Positions 1-9,692 of a stretch of DNA of 64,000 nt are shown here, one piece after another. Source of the stretch: Euptelea pleiosperma (taxonomy: Eukaryota; Streptophyta; Magnoliopsida; Ranunculales; Eupteleaceae); NCBI GenBank assembly GCA_035048495.1, contig CM068546.1, positions 11,228,435-11,292,434 on the forward strand, written 5' to 3'. The stretch's first letter is position 1; the number at the start of each line of letters is the position of its first letter. Made by a program: the position numbers and the translations under genes. Below the pieces are notes generated by a model. It saw only the letters and a program-made list of their open reading frames with translations, ran no database searches and was not told where the DNA came from.

Positions 1-960
1 AAATAGAAAATCTCCTGTGAAGGGAAATTTATTGTGAAGTCATCATCTCTTGGTGTGAAGCCAAGCTAACTTGGTGCGAAGCCAATGTAATCTTTCTCTT
101 TTCTCTTCTCTTTATCTCCTTTATCTTTTATCTTCGTTTTGGTCAATTTTTTGACCTAGAAACCCTAGCCGTCCCCATCCTAAACCCTAACTCTAATTCC
201 CAAACTTCACCCAACGACCCCTCTACCCTTCCCATACCTAGCTAGACCCTCGCCCCTTTCTATTAGAGCCTGCAACTCACATTCTATCCCTCTTTGGTGC
301 TTGCGGCACTTACTGGGAGGTGTTCTCCCTTCCGCTGGACAAAGCCCCAAAATCCCCCAGATCAAACCCCTTCACTCCCATAAGCATGCGGCACACTCTA
401 TAGGGCCCAATAAACCTTGCAGCCCTGCCAAAACCCCTCTTCTCATTTCCAAACCCAAAAACCCACACGTTCTCCTTTTGGCCCAAAACCCGCCTAAATC
501 AGCTAATACTTGCCCGAAACCACAAAAACCTTTCTAAACCTAATTTTAATTGCTAAATCTCGGAAAAAGAATTAAGTGAGCCTACAAGTGCTGATTGAAC
601 CCTAGGCTAGTATAAGTCTTTACTTCCATTGGACAATCGATAATTGAGAATTTTCACTGTTGGATTGTGATCTCTTTGCCTTAGAACTATTACTTAATTA
701 TTTGTTAGCATTTTAAATATTTGCGATAAGTTGTTAGATTTATTTTATGCTTTTTATTAATCATGGTAATTTTTCTTTGGTCTCATAGACTTGCATTACG
801 GTTGCTTGTTTTTGTTAGACTTGAAGTGGTGTTCATTCCTATAGTGGGTGTTGATAAGTGAGTTTGAAAAGGAGATTCAAAAGGGTTTTTTCAATGAAAA
901 TACACTACGATTTAGTTATTATTATTATTAGAAGAGAGATTTCCAACTGGGAAGATATGA
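1..960. other. AT-rich sequence without a recognised gene
   Basis: No gene is supported here. A proline-rich open frame at 301-537 has no recognisable domain and sits in C-rich sequence, so I do not call it. The pyrimidine-rich stretch at 85-140 and the AT-rich text at 560-900 resemble LTR or leader sequence of a retroelement, but no matching second LTR is seen in the window. Confidence 0.4.
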
Positions 961-974
961 GGTTGTCATGTTAC

Positions 975-1616
975 GCTTAGGGTGCAAGCCTTTGCTTGTT
1001 GGTGGCTTTGGATAAGATCTTTACAATTGATCACCTCATAAATAGGAAGAGGGTAGTCCTTAATAGTTGCATAATGTCCAAGGAGAAGTAAGAAATGTTA
1101 GCCATCTTTTCCTTTACTGCTTGTTTGCTAGAGAGATATGGAGCTCATTCCTTGTTAAGTTTGGTATTCTTTGGGATGTCCTAAGAGAATTATGGAAGAG
1201 GGTAGTCCTTAATAGTTGCATAATGTCTAAGGAGAAGTAAGAAATGTTAGCCATCTTTTCCTTTACTGCTTGTTTGCTAGAGAGATATGGAGCTCATTCC
1301 TTGTTAAGTTTGGTATTCTTTGGGATGTCCTAAGAGAATTAGGAAGAGGGTAGTCCTTAATAGTTGCATAATGTCTAAGGAGAAGTACGAAATGTTAGCC
1401 ATCTTTTCCTTTACTGCTTGTTTGCTAGAGAGATATGGAGCTCATTCCTTGTTAAGTTTGGTATTCTTTGGGATGTCCTAAGAGAATTATGGATGTCTTT
1501 TAGGGTCCGTCGCTAGCTCCTTTTGATGCTAGGAGGAGGACTCTTTGGAAATTTATTCCTTGTGGTTTATTTTGGGGGATTTGAAAGGAGAGAGATTGAA
1601 GGATCTTTGATGATGT
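975..1616 (+). pseudogene. LINE (L1-type) ORF2 C-terminal fragment, zf-RVT region
   Basis: This is the tail of a non-LTR retrotransposon reverse transcriptase ORF. Reading in shifting frames gives LALDKIFTIDHLINRKR, then NVSHLFLYCLFAREIWSSF, then APFDARRRTLWKFIPCGLFW and RIFDD. This is the order seen in the zinc-binding reverse transcriptase region (zf-RVT) of plant L1 elements. Stops and frameshifts make it non-functional. The frame runs straight into 6884 once the copia insertion at 1617-6883 is removed, so one LINE was split. The 5' part of ORF2 (endonuclease and RT core) is not seen upstream, which fits the usual 5' truncation of LINEs. Confidence 0.75.
1045..1494 (+). repeat. Three tandem copies of a 148-149 bp piece of the LINE zf-RVT region
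   Basis: The block starting GGGTAGTCCTTAATAGTTGC occurs at 1051, 1200 and 1348, giving periods of 149 and 148 bp. Copies differ by only a few bases. Each unit codes for the same piece of the LINE zinc-finger region, from KRVVLNSCIMSKEK to WDVLRELW. This is a local amplification inside the dead LINE, not separate insertions. Confidence 0.9.
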
Positions 1617-1834
1617 TGTTGTATAATAAATTGTAACCAGAACGAGAATAAAGAGATTAGGGCAAGAGAGATGTGAGAAGAGAGAAGAGAAGAAGATTGG
1701 AGGAAAGAGGAAAAATCATGTAGGGCATAAAAAGCTAAACGATTTCACCTAATATTTATATTATGTGAACTATCTTATAATTACAAAGACCCTCCTATAG
1801 AATCTAACATATTACAAGTAAGTCCCTAACAACA
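1617..1834 (-). repeat. 3' LTR of copia-1
   Basis: About 218 bp, strongly similar to 6651-6883. It begins TG and ends CA on the plus strand and abuts the polypurine-tract complement at 1835. The two LTRs show scattered differences and small indels, so the insertion is not recent. Confidence 0.8.
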
Positions 1835-1849
1835 CTCCCCCTAAAGCTG

Positions 1850-2777
1850 GTGCGAAGATATCTATCATGACCAGCTTGGATAACAGATGCTCTAGGATCC
1901 CTTCAGCAACACCTTTAGTCAACACCTCAGCAACTTGATCAGTAGTTTTGACATAAGGTGTGCAAATAAGTCCACGACTGAGTTTCTCCTTATGAAGTGG
2001 CGATCCACTTCAATGTGCTTCGTCCTGTCATGTTGAACTGGGTTGTGAGCAATATTGATGCTTTATCGTCACAATATAGTTGCATAGGAGCTTTGACAGG
2101 ATAACCGAGCTCGTTGAGCATGGTCTTAAACCATAACAACTCACACACACCATGGAGCCATAGAACGGTACTCTACTTCGGCACAAGAATGGGTGACAAC
2201 TGGTTGCTTCTTGATGCGCCATGAAACCAAACTACCCCCAACAAGGTACAGTACCCCAATGTAGAACGCATGTCTGTAACTGAACTAGCCCAATCAACAT
2301 CTGTATAGGCCTCAACTCGCAGGTGTCCATTCTTACCAAACAGAAGTCATTTCCCTGGCGAACCATTAAGGTTGCGTAGAACTCTGTGTGCTGCCTCAAG
2401 GTGTGGAGAATGGAGGGTGTGCATGAACTAACTGATGACATTGATTGCGTATGCAATATATGATCGTGTCAATGAGAGATAAATAAGTTGCCCAACGAGT
2501 AGTTGGAACTAGCCTGGGTCCGCAAATGGATATCTATAGGATTAAACTGATGTTGATGCTCAATGGGTGTGTCAGTCGGTTTAGCTCCCAGGTTCCCAGA
2601 CTCCCGTAGGAGATCCAGAACATACTTCCTCTGTGAGATGAACACACCCTGACTCAATCTAGCAACCTCAATACCCAAAAAGTATCTTACAGATCCCAGA
2701 TCCTTGATCTCAAAATCTATCACTAGATACTTCAACCAACAAACCTCATCCGAGTCATCTCCCATAACCACAATATC
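1850..2777 (-). pseudogene. copia-1 RNase H and reverse transcriptase C-terminus
   Basis: The clearest piece is 2469-2780 on the minus strand. It reads DLGSVRYFLGIEVARLSQG followed by ISQRKYVLDLLRESG and TPIEHQHQFNP, the conserved end of the copia reverse transcriptase (RVT_2 family). Further downstream on the same strand (2456 to about 1850) are shifted-frame pieces of the copia RNase H. The YVDD-type active site straddles the MITE insertion at 2778: MYVDDIV is read from 3303-3330 and the GDD part from 2760. Many stops are present. Confidence 0.75.
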
Positions 2778-3302
2778 CAAGGTTCTAAACTTCGACTTCG
2801 CCTTAGACTTCGGTCAGTTAAAATTCAGAATTAATTCGGGGAAGTTCACTTCGATTTAGAGAATTTCTGTAAAAATTCGCTAACTTAGAGAAGTATAAAG
2901 ATTTTTTGCCAAAATGAGTGAAACGATATTAATCTTGCTTAGGTTGCTCTAAATGGTTGTTTTTATAATATAATAAGTTATATGTGTTTTATCATGCTTA
3001 TTTTATCATATCTTTAAAAATCAATGTGTTTTACCAACGTTTTGATAAAAATTCACTTCTCTAAGTCAACTGTTTACTTCGAATTAAACGAATTAATTCG
3101 GCGAATAATTCGACAAATTTATGCAAATTTTGTACTAAAAAGGCTAAACTTCGAGAAATTAGCCGAATTTTTACTGTTTACTTCGAATTAATTCAGCGAT
3201 TTTTTGTAAATTTTTTAATACATGACACTTTAATTCGGTCAGTCAAAATTCGGAATTAATTCGGGCTAATTTCGCCGAATTTTGTCGAATTTTAAAACCA
3301 TG
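2778..3302. mobile_element. hAT-type MITE inside the copia-1 reverse transcriptase
   Basis: A 525 bp AT-rich insert flanked by the exact 8-bp direct repeat ACAATATC (2770-2777 and 3303-3310). Its ends are inverted: CAAGGTTCTAAA at the left, and CATGGTTTTAAA as the complement of the right end. An 8-bp target duplication is the hAT hallmark. The interior is rich in TTCGGCGAATT-like motifs and codes for nothing. It cuts the reverse transcriptase active-site region. Confidence 0.85.
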
Positions 3303-4520
3303 ACAATATCGTCCACGTACATAATAAGAGCAGTACTACGGCCTTGACTTCTCATAATGAACAGTGTATGGTCTGCCTGACTATGAGTATCCTATTTTCT
3401 TGACTATTGGGCTGAACCTCTCAAACCAGGTTCTGGGTGACTGCTTGAGCCCATACTGGCCTAGGTATACCCACTTGTAACTTACAAGCTTCTTTTTTTT
3501 TTTTTCAGAAATTGTGGGTATTCGAGCTTCAAAGAGCACTCGACTAGTCCCCCAGGGCACGATAGTCACCTCTACCACACGTGCCAGAGTGTATTGGGAG
3601 AGTTAATGTGGAATGAGCCACTTATTACCCTACTCTTTCCAGGGGGTAGCCCCAAGGAGAGTTGAACTCAGAACCTCCTACTTTTTGGAGTGGAGTCCTG
3701 GCCACCTGCACTCAACCTCCTTTGGGCAATGGAACAAGATCCCAAGTACCATTCTTTTCCAGGGCTTGCATCTCTTCTAACATGGTTGTTTTCCACTTAG
3801 ATTGGCTAAGAGCCTCTAAAACACTAGAAGGCATGGGAACAATAGATAGGGAAGTCGTGAACGCTCTATAAGATAGTTGAGTTGCTGATAAGACAAAGTG
3901 AGAGATAGGGTGCTTGGTAGTACAATTCTGAACACCCTTACGATGAGCAATAGGTACATCAATATCCAATGGTGGAATAGTAGAAGGATCAATAAGAATA
4001 TCATCATGGGGATCGATAAGGACTAGGTTACCTGGATCGAGTTGGATTCCTTGGTAGTGGGATTGGGTGGTGGATTGTTTCTCCTTTGGATCTCTTCTGG
4101 GATACGTCTTCAGTGGCGACTTCAGTTGCATGTCTTGTGGCAAGGTATCAGTAGTAGGAAGGGATGTGGGGTCAGAAGGGAGGTGGCAAATCAAGAGGCA
4201 CAGGCATCGGTAGGGGTATCTCCCCCTGAGGAGATATTAGACTCTCATCAATAGTCCCAAGCTCCCCCTTAAGAGAAGTTCGATCAGTAGAAAAGAAGGT
4301 GATATCCAGGGAGACAAACCATCGACGAGTAGATGGGTGGAAGCACCAATATCCCTTCTGAGTGGATGAGTAGCCAAGAAGAACATACTGAACAGCTTCA
4401 GGGTCTAACTTGTCCTTATGATGAGAATGAACATAGCAGACACAACCAAAGACTTTACGAGGAACCGAGAACACCTGATAGGAATGAAAACACGAGAGAA
4501 AGAGGAGACTACGACCCAAG
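3303..4520 (-). pseudogene. copia-1 reverse transcriptase N-terminal part and integrase-RT linker
   Basis: Minus-strand 3712-4194 ends EEMQALEKNGTWDLVPLP, the standard start of the copia reverse transcriptase. 3381-3480 gives YGLKQSPRTWFERFSPIV, also a conserved copia RT block. The section between them is missing or replaced by the SINE at 3485-3715. Minus-strand 4172-4519 gives RKVFGCVCYVHSHHKDKLDP then LLGYSSTQKGYWCFHPSTRR, the region just after the integrase core. No continuous frame joins these blocks. Confidence 0.75.
3485..3715 (-). mobile_element. SINE copy (family shared with 47.7 and 50.5 kb)
   Basis: On the minus strand this reads from a tRNA-like head with a B-box-like GAGTTCAACTC (about 3658-3668) to a run of A at 3489-3505. 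It interrupts the copia RT. Related minus-strand copies lie at about 47735-47880 and 50487-50690 and share the blocks around the B box and the motif for GGGGGACTAGTCGAGTGC. The poly(A) end and internal promoter-like box suggest a tRNA-derived SINE. Target duplications were not resolved. Confidence 0.6.
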
Positions 4521-4990
4521 GACTCTCGTAGGCATACGGTTAATCAGATAGAAAGCAGTCAGTACGACATCTGCCCAATAACTCTTTGGGACCTCTACGC
4601 CAATAAGGAGTGCACGAACAACCTCGAGAACTAGATGGTGCTTTCTCATAGCAGCCCCATTCTATTGAGGAGTGTCGGCACATGAAGTCCTATGGATGAT
4701 GCCATGTCCCTCAAGGTACGCAGCAAGGTCACATTACATGTATTCCCCCACATTGTCAGTGCGTAGGATTTTCAACGTGGTACTCAATTGATTGCACACC
4801 ATTTTATTGAAGAACTGGAAGATAGAAAGCACCTCGTTCTTAGATTTCATGAGATAAATTCAAGTGTAGCGATTATAATCATCCACAACGAAAGACTCCT
4901 GACTAGTAGCATGAGCGATTAACATCCCCTGTTTGGTACTAGAAGGCTTCCTAGATGAGCCCTACTTGCCCCCAGTGAATTGTGCGAGAC
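4520..4990 (-). pseudogene. copia-1 integrase core remnant
   Basis: Shifted minus-strand frames give SYWADVVLTAFYLINRMP, the conserved end of the copia integrase core (rve domain). Upstream are pieces of the catalytic core: a QNGAAMRKHH-like block near 4640-4660 and a region that would hold the second aspartate. Several stops and frameshifts separate the blocks, so no active integrase is encoded. Confidence 0.65.
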
Positions 4991-5860
4991 AACCATGTAG
5001 ACTCCAATAGGTCTCCTGAGTGTGGTGACACTTGCCACAGTGGTCACAACGAAGTCTCCCTCGATCATCAGAGTCCCCATCCTTCTTGGATGCAAGCATG
5101 TTCCATTTGAGTAGCCAAGGGCAAACTTCTTTGATAAAGGAATGTCAGTATCCGGCTTGGAGCCCATAGCTCTCATCCTGCTGTCCTCACTTTGGATGTA
5201 GGAATAGACTTGTGCAAGGGATGTAGGTGGCGGGTTTTAGCCCAGGATATTAACATGAGCTTGCTCATAGCTCTGGTTCAGACCATTGAGAAACTCAAAT
5301 ATGCAGGTCTGCTCGACCATCTTCCAGAACTATGTAGCATCAGTGGTGCATGCAGGGGTGTAGGTTTGGTAGTGATCTACCTTTTCCCACTTATTGCATA
5401 AAGAAGCGTAGTATGATCCCAATGGGAGATCTCCTTGCTTCAGACATGCTATCTCCTGTTGAAGCTCATACATTTGAGCAAAGTTCAAAATTTAGGAATA
5501 GGTCTAAGAGACAGCCTCCCATATATCCTTGGTTGTCGGGAGAAAGGGGAAGCCTTTGCTGATCGATGGATACATTGAATAGAGCAACCATGACATGACC
5601 ATCGAATTCTCTACTTCTCATCTGTCAAACGTGGCATCGGATGTGGAGGGTGCAGGTGACTCGTCTGATGATGTAGCCTACTTTTCCTCGACCCGTGATG
5701 TACATCCTGGCAAATTGAGACCACTCAAAATAGTTGGTTTCATCGAGCTTCACCATGGTGATCTGAAGGCCTGGACTATGATCGCCATGACTCTCCAGAC
5801 TAGGAGCAATAATAATTTGACTTGGCAGAGGATGCGGATGATGCCTAAAAAAATCCAAAC
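4919..5860 (-). pseudogene. copia-1 gag remnant with zinc knuckle
   Basis: At the 5' side, minus-strand 5858 downward reads ITMVKLDETNYFEWSQFARM then GRGKVGYI, the typical start of copia Gag in plants. Near 5000-5060 a shifted frame gives CDHCGKCHHTQETYWSLHG, a degraded CCHC zinc knuckle. Between these the frame is broken several times. Gag would form the virus-like particle. This copy cannot. Confidence 0.75.
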
Positions 5861-5924
5861 CAGCCTAAAACTGCCCAAAAAAATATGTGAGCAATCTGAA
5901 GGACCTAAAAAGGTTCCTGAATAG

Positions 5925-6545
5925 GGGCGGCTGGGTCTAGAAGTAGTTCTCCTTGCTTCTGGAAGGTGTGTGTTGCACCTGGAAGCAGGTCTCCCTGCTT
6001 TTGGAGGGTGCGGTTGCACCTAAGAGAGGTTTTGGGCCTCTCCGAGACCTGCGGGTAGGTCCAGAGGGTCTTCTCTAACCTTCTGGAAGGTGCATCTAGG
6101 CCCGGGGGCTTTTCTCCTTGCTTCTGGGAGGTGTGCGTTGCACCTAGAAGCAGGTCTCCCTGCTTCTGGAAGGTGCGGCTGCACCTCGAAGTAGTTCTCT
6201 TTGCTTCTGGAGGGTGCAGTTGCACCTAAGAGAGGTTTTGGGCCTCTCCGAGACCTGCGGGTAGGTCCAGAGGGTCTTCTCTAGCCTTCTAGAAGGTGCA
6301 TTTAGGCCTGGGGGCTTTTCTTCAGGTGTTTGGAGTGAGCGGCTAGGCTTAGAGACTCTTATCCAGTCTTCCGGAGTGGGTGATTAGGCCTGGGGGCTCT
6401 TCTCCAGTCTTCTGGAGTGGGCGGCTAGGCCTCGGGGCTCTTTTCCAACCTTCTAGAGTAGGCAATTAGGCCTGAAGACAATTCTCCAGGTTCCTGGAGG
6501 TGGCATCTAGGGTTTCTGGACCCTCTGGAACGTGTGGCTGACCAT
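5925..6545 (-). repeat. Imperfect tandem repeats in the copia-1 leader
   Basis: Between gag and the 5' LTR is a GC-richer stretch built of imperfect units with the core CTTCTGGAAGGTGC or CTTCTGGAGTGGG. A larger unit also repeats: GCACCTAAGAGAGG followed by TTTTGGGCCTCTCCGAGACC occurs near 6017 and 6223, about 206 bp apart. It lies in the untranslated leader. The base composition contrasts sharply with the AT-rich surroundings. Confidence 0.75.
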
Positions 6546-6650
6546 GGGAGATGATCTCCTTTAGAAAGCCTTCCTCTGCGTTTTTCACAATCCCTAGGGT
6601 TTTATCTGACCACTAGGATTGAGTCATGGTTACACAACCATGCTCTAATA

Positions 6651-6883
6651 CTATATTGTAACTTAGATCGTAACCAAAACAAGAAGAATAAAGAGATTAG
6701 GGTTAGAGAGATGTGAGAAGAGAGAGAAGAGAAGATTAGGGAAAAGAGGAGAAATGGTGTAGAGCATAAAGGGCTACATGATTTCACCTAATATTTATAT
6801 TATGTAACTTATGTTAACTATCTCATAACTACAAAGACCCCCCTTGTAGAATCTAACATATTACAAGTAAGTCCCTGACAACA
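6651..6883 (-). repeat. 5' LTR of copia-1
   Basis: Matches 1617-1834 over its length, with a run of AGAGA-rich text and the shared block ATTTCACCTAATATTTATAT. It ends CTGACAACA at 6883, directly before the target duplication GATGT. The inner edge is placed by the primer-site-like sequence at about 6638-6652 and is uncertain by a few bases. Confidence 0.8.
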
Positions 6884-7265
6884 GATGTGTCGTGATCGGT
6901 TTTGCAAGTGTATACCTATATTTGGCAGGTTCTAGTTGAAAGGCTTCTAGTTTTGGAGGAGTTTCGTGACTTTATTGTAGCGATTTCAGAATTAATCGAG
7001 AAATGTTATCAATGGTAGTCACACATATGCAAAGCCAAAGCCAAGATGGAAAAGTCCAGAAAGAGGATTTGTAAAACTTAATTTTGATAGGAGTTGTATT
7101 GGTGATCCAAGGCCAGGCGGGATAGAATTGGTTTTTGAGATGAGAATGGCTCTATTATTAAGGTTTATTCTAGCACTCCCCTAGGGTATCTATATCTTTA
7201 GAGGCTACTTCTCAGGTCTATTGGTTGTTGAAGGAGATTCGGCAACACTAACTTTGTATTATTTC
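6884..7265 (+). pseudogene. LINE RNase H tail (continuation of 975-1616)
   Basis: From 7040 the plus strand reads ERGFVKLNFDRSCIGDPRPG, the start of the RNase H domain found at the end of plant L1 ORF2. It is followed by frame-shifted pieces matching RDENGSIIKVYS and then VVEGDSATLTL. Together with 975-1616 this shows one LINE interrupted by copia-1. It is frameshifted and inactive. Confidence 0.75.
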
Positions 7266-7359
7266 TCCTTTTCTTCAGGGAATTCTTTTCCTTATTCTGT
7301 AACTTCTTTCTCTATCTAATGCCAAGTGTCCTGCACTATTTATCGTCAACAATAGGGTC

Positions 7360-7800
7360 ACCAAGTGGCAACACCAAACATTTTGCAAATGCCTACTTTT
7401 CTGAGTTGTTTAGAGGATGAATTGCTGAGTGACATTGTCTTGGACTCAAAACCTGTTTGCACTATTGGGTCATTGATTAAAAGCAGGCTTACATCTTGGC
7501 ATCATCAAACACTTTAACCTGGTGGAAACACCAAGAATATTGGCAAATGCCCACCTGTCTAAGTTGACAGTGGCATGCATTTTTGAGTAATAAAGTCTTG
7601 GCTTCACAACTTGTTTGCAGCTTTAAATTATTGAACTCGTTTATAACATACCTGGTGGCAGCAGCGAACATTTTTTACGAAGATTCTAGGTTGCTATGTG
7701 GGTAAAATCTATGGTGTTGATACTACAAACCTGAGTTCAAAACCCATCTTCACCTACTAATCACAGACTACACACAAAAAAAAAAGAACATTGAAAAACA
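7360..7800. repeat. Diverged direct repeat and a possible SINE
   Basis: About 7365-7470 and 7526-7640 share a diverged pattern (AACACCAA...GCAAATGCC...CTTGTTTGCA), suggesting an old duplication of ~160 bp. At 7690-7795 a B-box-like GAGTTCAAAACCC is followed ~45 bp later by a run of ten A, which could be a plus-strand SINE. Neither is strongly supported. Confidence 0.3.
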
Positions 7801-8230
7801 ATGTATAATAGGAAGTATGGACGCAGTTTCAAATCTTGCCCAGAATCGAAAAGGAGAGGAGGAGGAGGGGGGAGAAGAGGATTACTTTCTTGAAAATTAT
7901 ATCATAAAACAAAAAAAAATTCCCATCAACTAGTATACCGAGTAATTAATCGATCATAATAAGTATTATAAATTACAGATTACAAATGAGGGACTTTAAA
8001 TGCGGATATATGATCCATGAATTCTATATGGTTAACAGTTTTACCTTATCTTTGGGTGTCTTTGGCTTTACGAGAGAAGTCCCGCCAGAGAAAAAGTCTT
8101 TCTCTTCCCGTCCCAGGTCATACTCTAGTTAGGTTGACTTTGCCCCCATTTTTTGTTTTTTTAGAATCTGAATCTAATCCCATTTTGATTCTCCGCTAGA
8201 TCTCTATTTCCCAGCCGCTAAGGCCACTAA
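7801..8230. other. Non-coding stretch before the ccmFN fragment
   Basis: No gene is recognised. From about 8040 the text has the base composition of plant mitochondrial DNA and abuts the ccmFN fragment, so it may be part of the same organelle insertion, but I cannot identify a gene in it. Confidence 0.3.
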
Positions 8231-8231
8231 G

Positions 8232-8562
8232 GCCTGTAGAGTGAAGCAACGTTCCATTCTTTTCGAAGGCATCTTTTTGTGAGCGGAGTGCTGCAATTCC
8301 ATTCATCATTTTGATCTACATAAGCCAAAGCCCATAAAACTGGCGACATCTCCGGCATAAATGAGAGGATAATGTATATAGCTGATAGGATCTTGTGGAA
8401 CAGGATTTGATTCTGCAAGTAGTTCGGTAAGAACGAAGAAATTTTGACACAAGGATCGGTACTCGGTGATAGGAAAGGAAAGAAAAACAAAGCAATGCTA
8501 ACAGCAGAGTCAATCCGTTGTTCATCGATAGACGAAGCTCTCTTTTTTCTGAAGACCAATCA
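8232..8562 (-). pseudogene. ccmFN: Fragment of mitochondrial ccmFN (nuclear mitochondrial DNA)
   Basis: Minus-strand translation starts RASSIDEQRID then [15 protein letters not shown]. After one frameshift near 8450 it continues [13 protein letters not shown], then [20 protein letters not shown] and EKNGTLLH. These blocks, in this order, match my knowledge of the plant mitochondrial cytochrome c maturation protein CcmFN, a heme-delivery membrane protein encoded in the mitochondrion. Only about 110 codons of an ORF of over 500 are present, with a frameshift and no start. This is a nuclear insertion of organelle DNA. Flanking 8563-8830 has a similar composition and may belong to the same insertion. 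Confidence 0.85.
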
Positions 8563-9692
8563 CTCTGCACACTTTAAAGTGTCTATCTCTCAACTAGTCA
8601 CCAAAGAACCCCGGGATTCCAACCGAAAACCATATAGGCATAGGACAGGTCTGTGGTGCGTACGGAATGAAATTGGAGGATGATCCTCATTCGGACATAC
8701 TTTGAAAGGGACCCATACCCTTCTGTTCAACATACTATCGTGTTGGACAGCTTTTCCTACCCATCTTCCTATTGATCCCCTATTCCTGGAACGAGCGCTT
8801 CAAAACCCTCGAGACAAGATTCAATCATCTTTTTTTTTTCTTTTTCTTTGACAAGATTCAAACATACACAATAAGCCACAAGATCTTAAGTATATGGCTC
8901 CAAGTCCGAATGGTTAAAAGGATTCTATGGTTCTTCAATAATGTCTTATAGTTAAACTAAGTCGATGTAGAATTATATCGATTTATGAAATTTCATTTCT
9001 ATTAACATTTCATAACCATAAAATGTAATTGGTGCAATATTTTCTACTTCTAGTTCATTGCGTAGATATGAATTGGTTGTTTTGGAACTCTAGTGTACGA
9101 GAACCTTCAGGAATTTATGTTCTAAATGGTTTATTATGGTATCTTCTATTAAAATAATTTAGTATATTGATTGTAAGAATGGTATTATTTTCAAGAGTTT
9201 ATGTATATTGATATTTGCTCAAAAGTGTTTATTTTAAGCCATTATTCTTTTAGTGGTGTCACATTCTCCTACGTAAAACTTATCTTTTCGTCGATTTTTC
9301 CATATAAAAGTTTTTTCCATTGCGTAGAACACATTCTTTAGACGAAAATCAACTATCTGCATTAAATATACGCATTTTGGATAGTCTATTATTAAGCCGT
9401 TTTAGTTAAATCTCATTACGCGCTTTTTCTCTCATAGGAAACCCGATCAGACGATTCTCGAGACTGGCGGGCCCACGATCAACTATTGAAGCGTGATATC
9501 AACACTTAAAGAACCAGCTGGCTATGACAAGAATATACAAGCCAAGTGCGGTTAGAGCCCGAGGATCGAAAAGCCTGCCCAAAGAACTAAGAGAGCGGAA
9601 GAGCCGAACAAGAGAAGGACCAAAGCCTTTGAAGCCACTTCAAATGACATATAACAATAGCTTGCTCTATTTGTGAAGCTCAAGTGAAGAAC
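8563..9692. other. Non-coding; possibly part mitochondrial, then AT-rich
   Basis: 8563-8830 may continue the mitochondrial insertion. 8830-9420 is AT-rich with no gene. 9430-9650 is GC-richer (text around GGCGGGCCCACGATC and AAGAGAGCGGAAGAGCCG) and looks unlike its neighbours. It could be organelle-derived, but I recognise no gene. Confidence 0.3.

Larger units (their letters stand above)
1612..6888 (-). mobile_element. Ty1/copia LTR retrotransposon (copia-1), inserted in a LINE
   Basis: An LTR retrotransposon on the minus strand. LTR-like repeats lie at 1617-1834 and about 6651-6883. The insertion is flanked by the 5-bp target duplication GATGT at 1612-1616 and 6884-6888. The LTR inner end is followed by CTCCCCCT, the complement of a polypurine tract. 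Next to the 5' LTR is a sequence whose complement is TATTAGAGCATGG, close to the initiator-Met tRNA primer site. Reading on the minus strand the order is leader repeats, gag, integrase, reverse transcriptase, RNase H, the copia order. Stops, frameshifts and two later insertions (2778-3302 and 3485-3715) make it inactive. Confidence 0.88.

Noticed and set aside
160..200. Telomere-like AAACCCTA words
   Set aside because: Only two or three imperfect words are present, with no array.
301..537. Proline-rich 78-codon frame
   Set aside because: No recognisable domain, no promoter evidence, and a C-rich composition that favours chance open frames.
9430..9650. A further mitochondrial gene beside the Athila inverted repeat
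   Set aside because: Composition fits organelle DNA, but no gene block can be recognised, so it is left as an open question.
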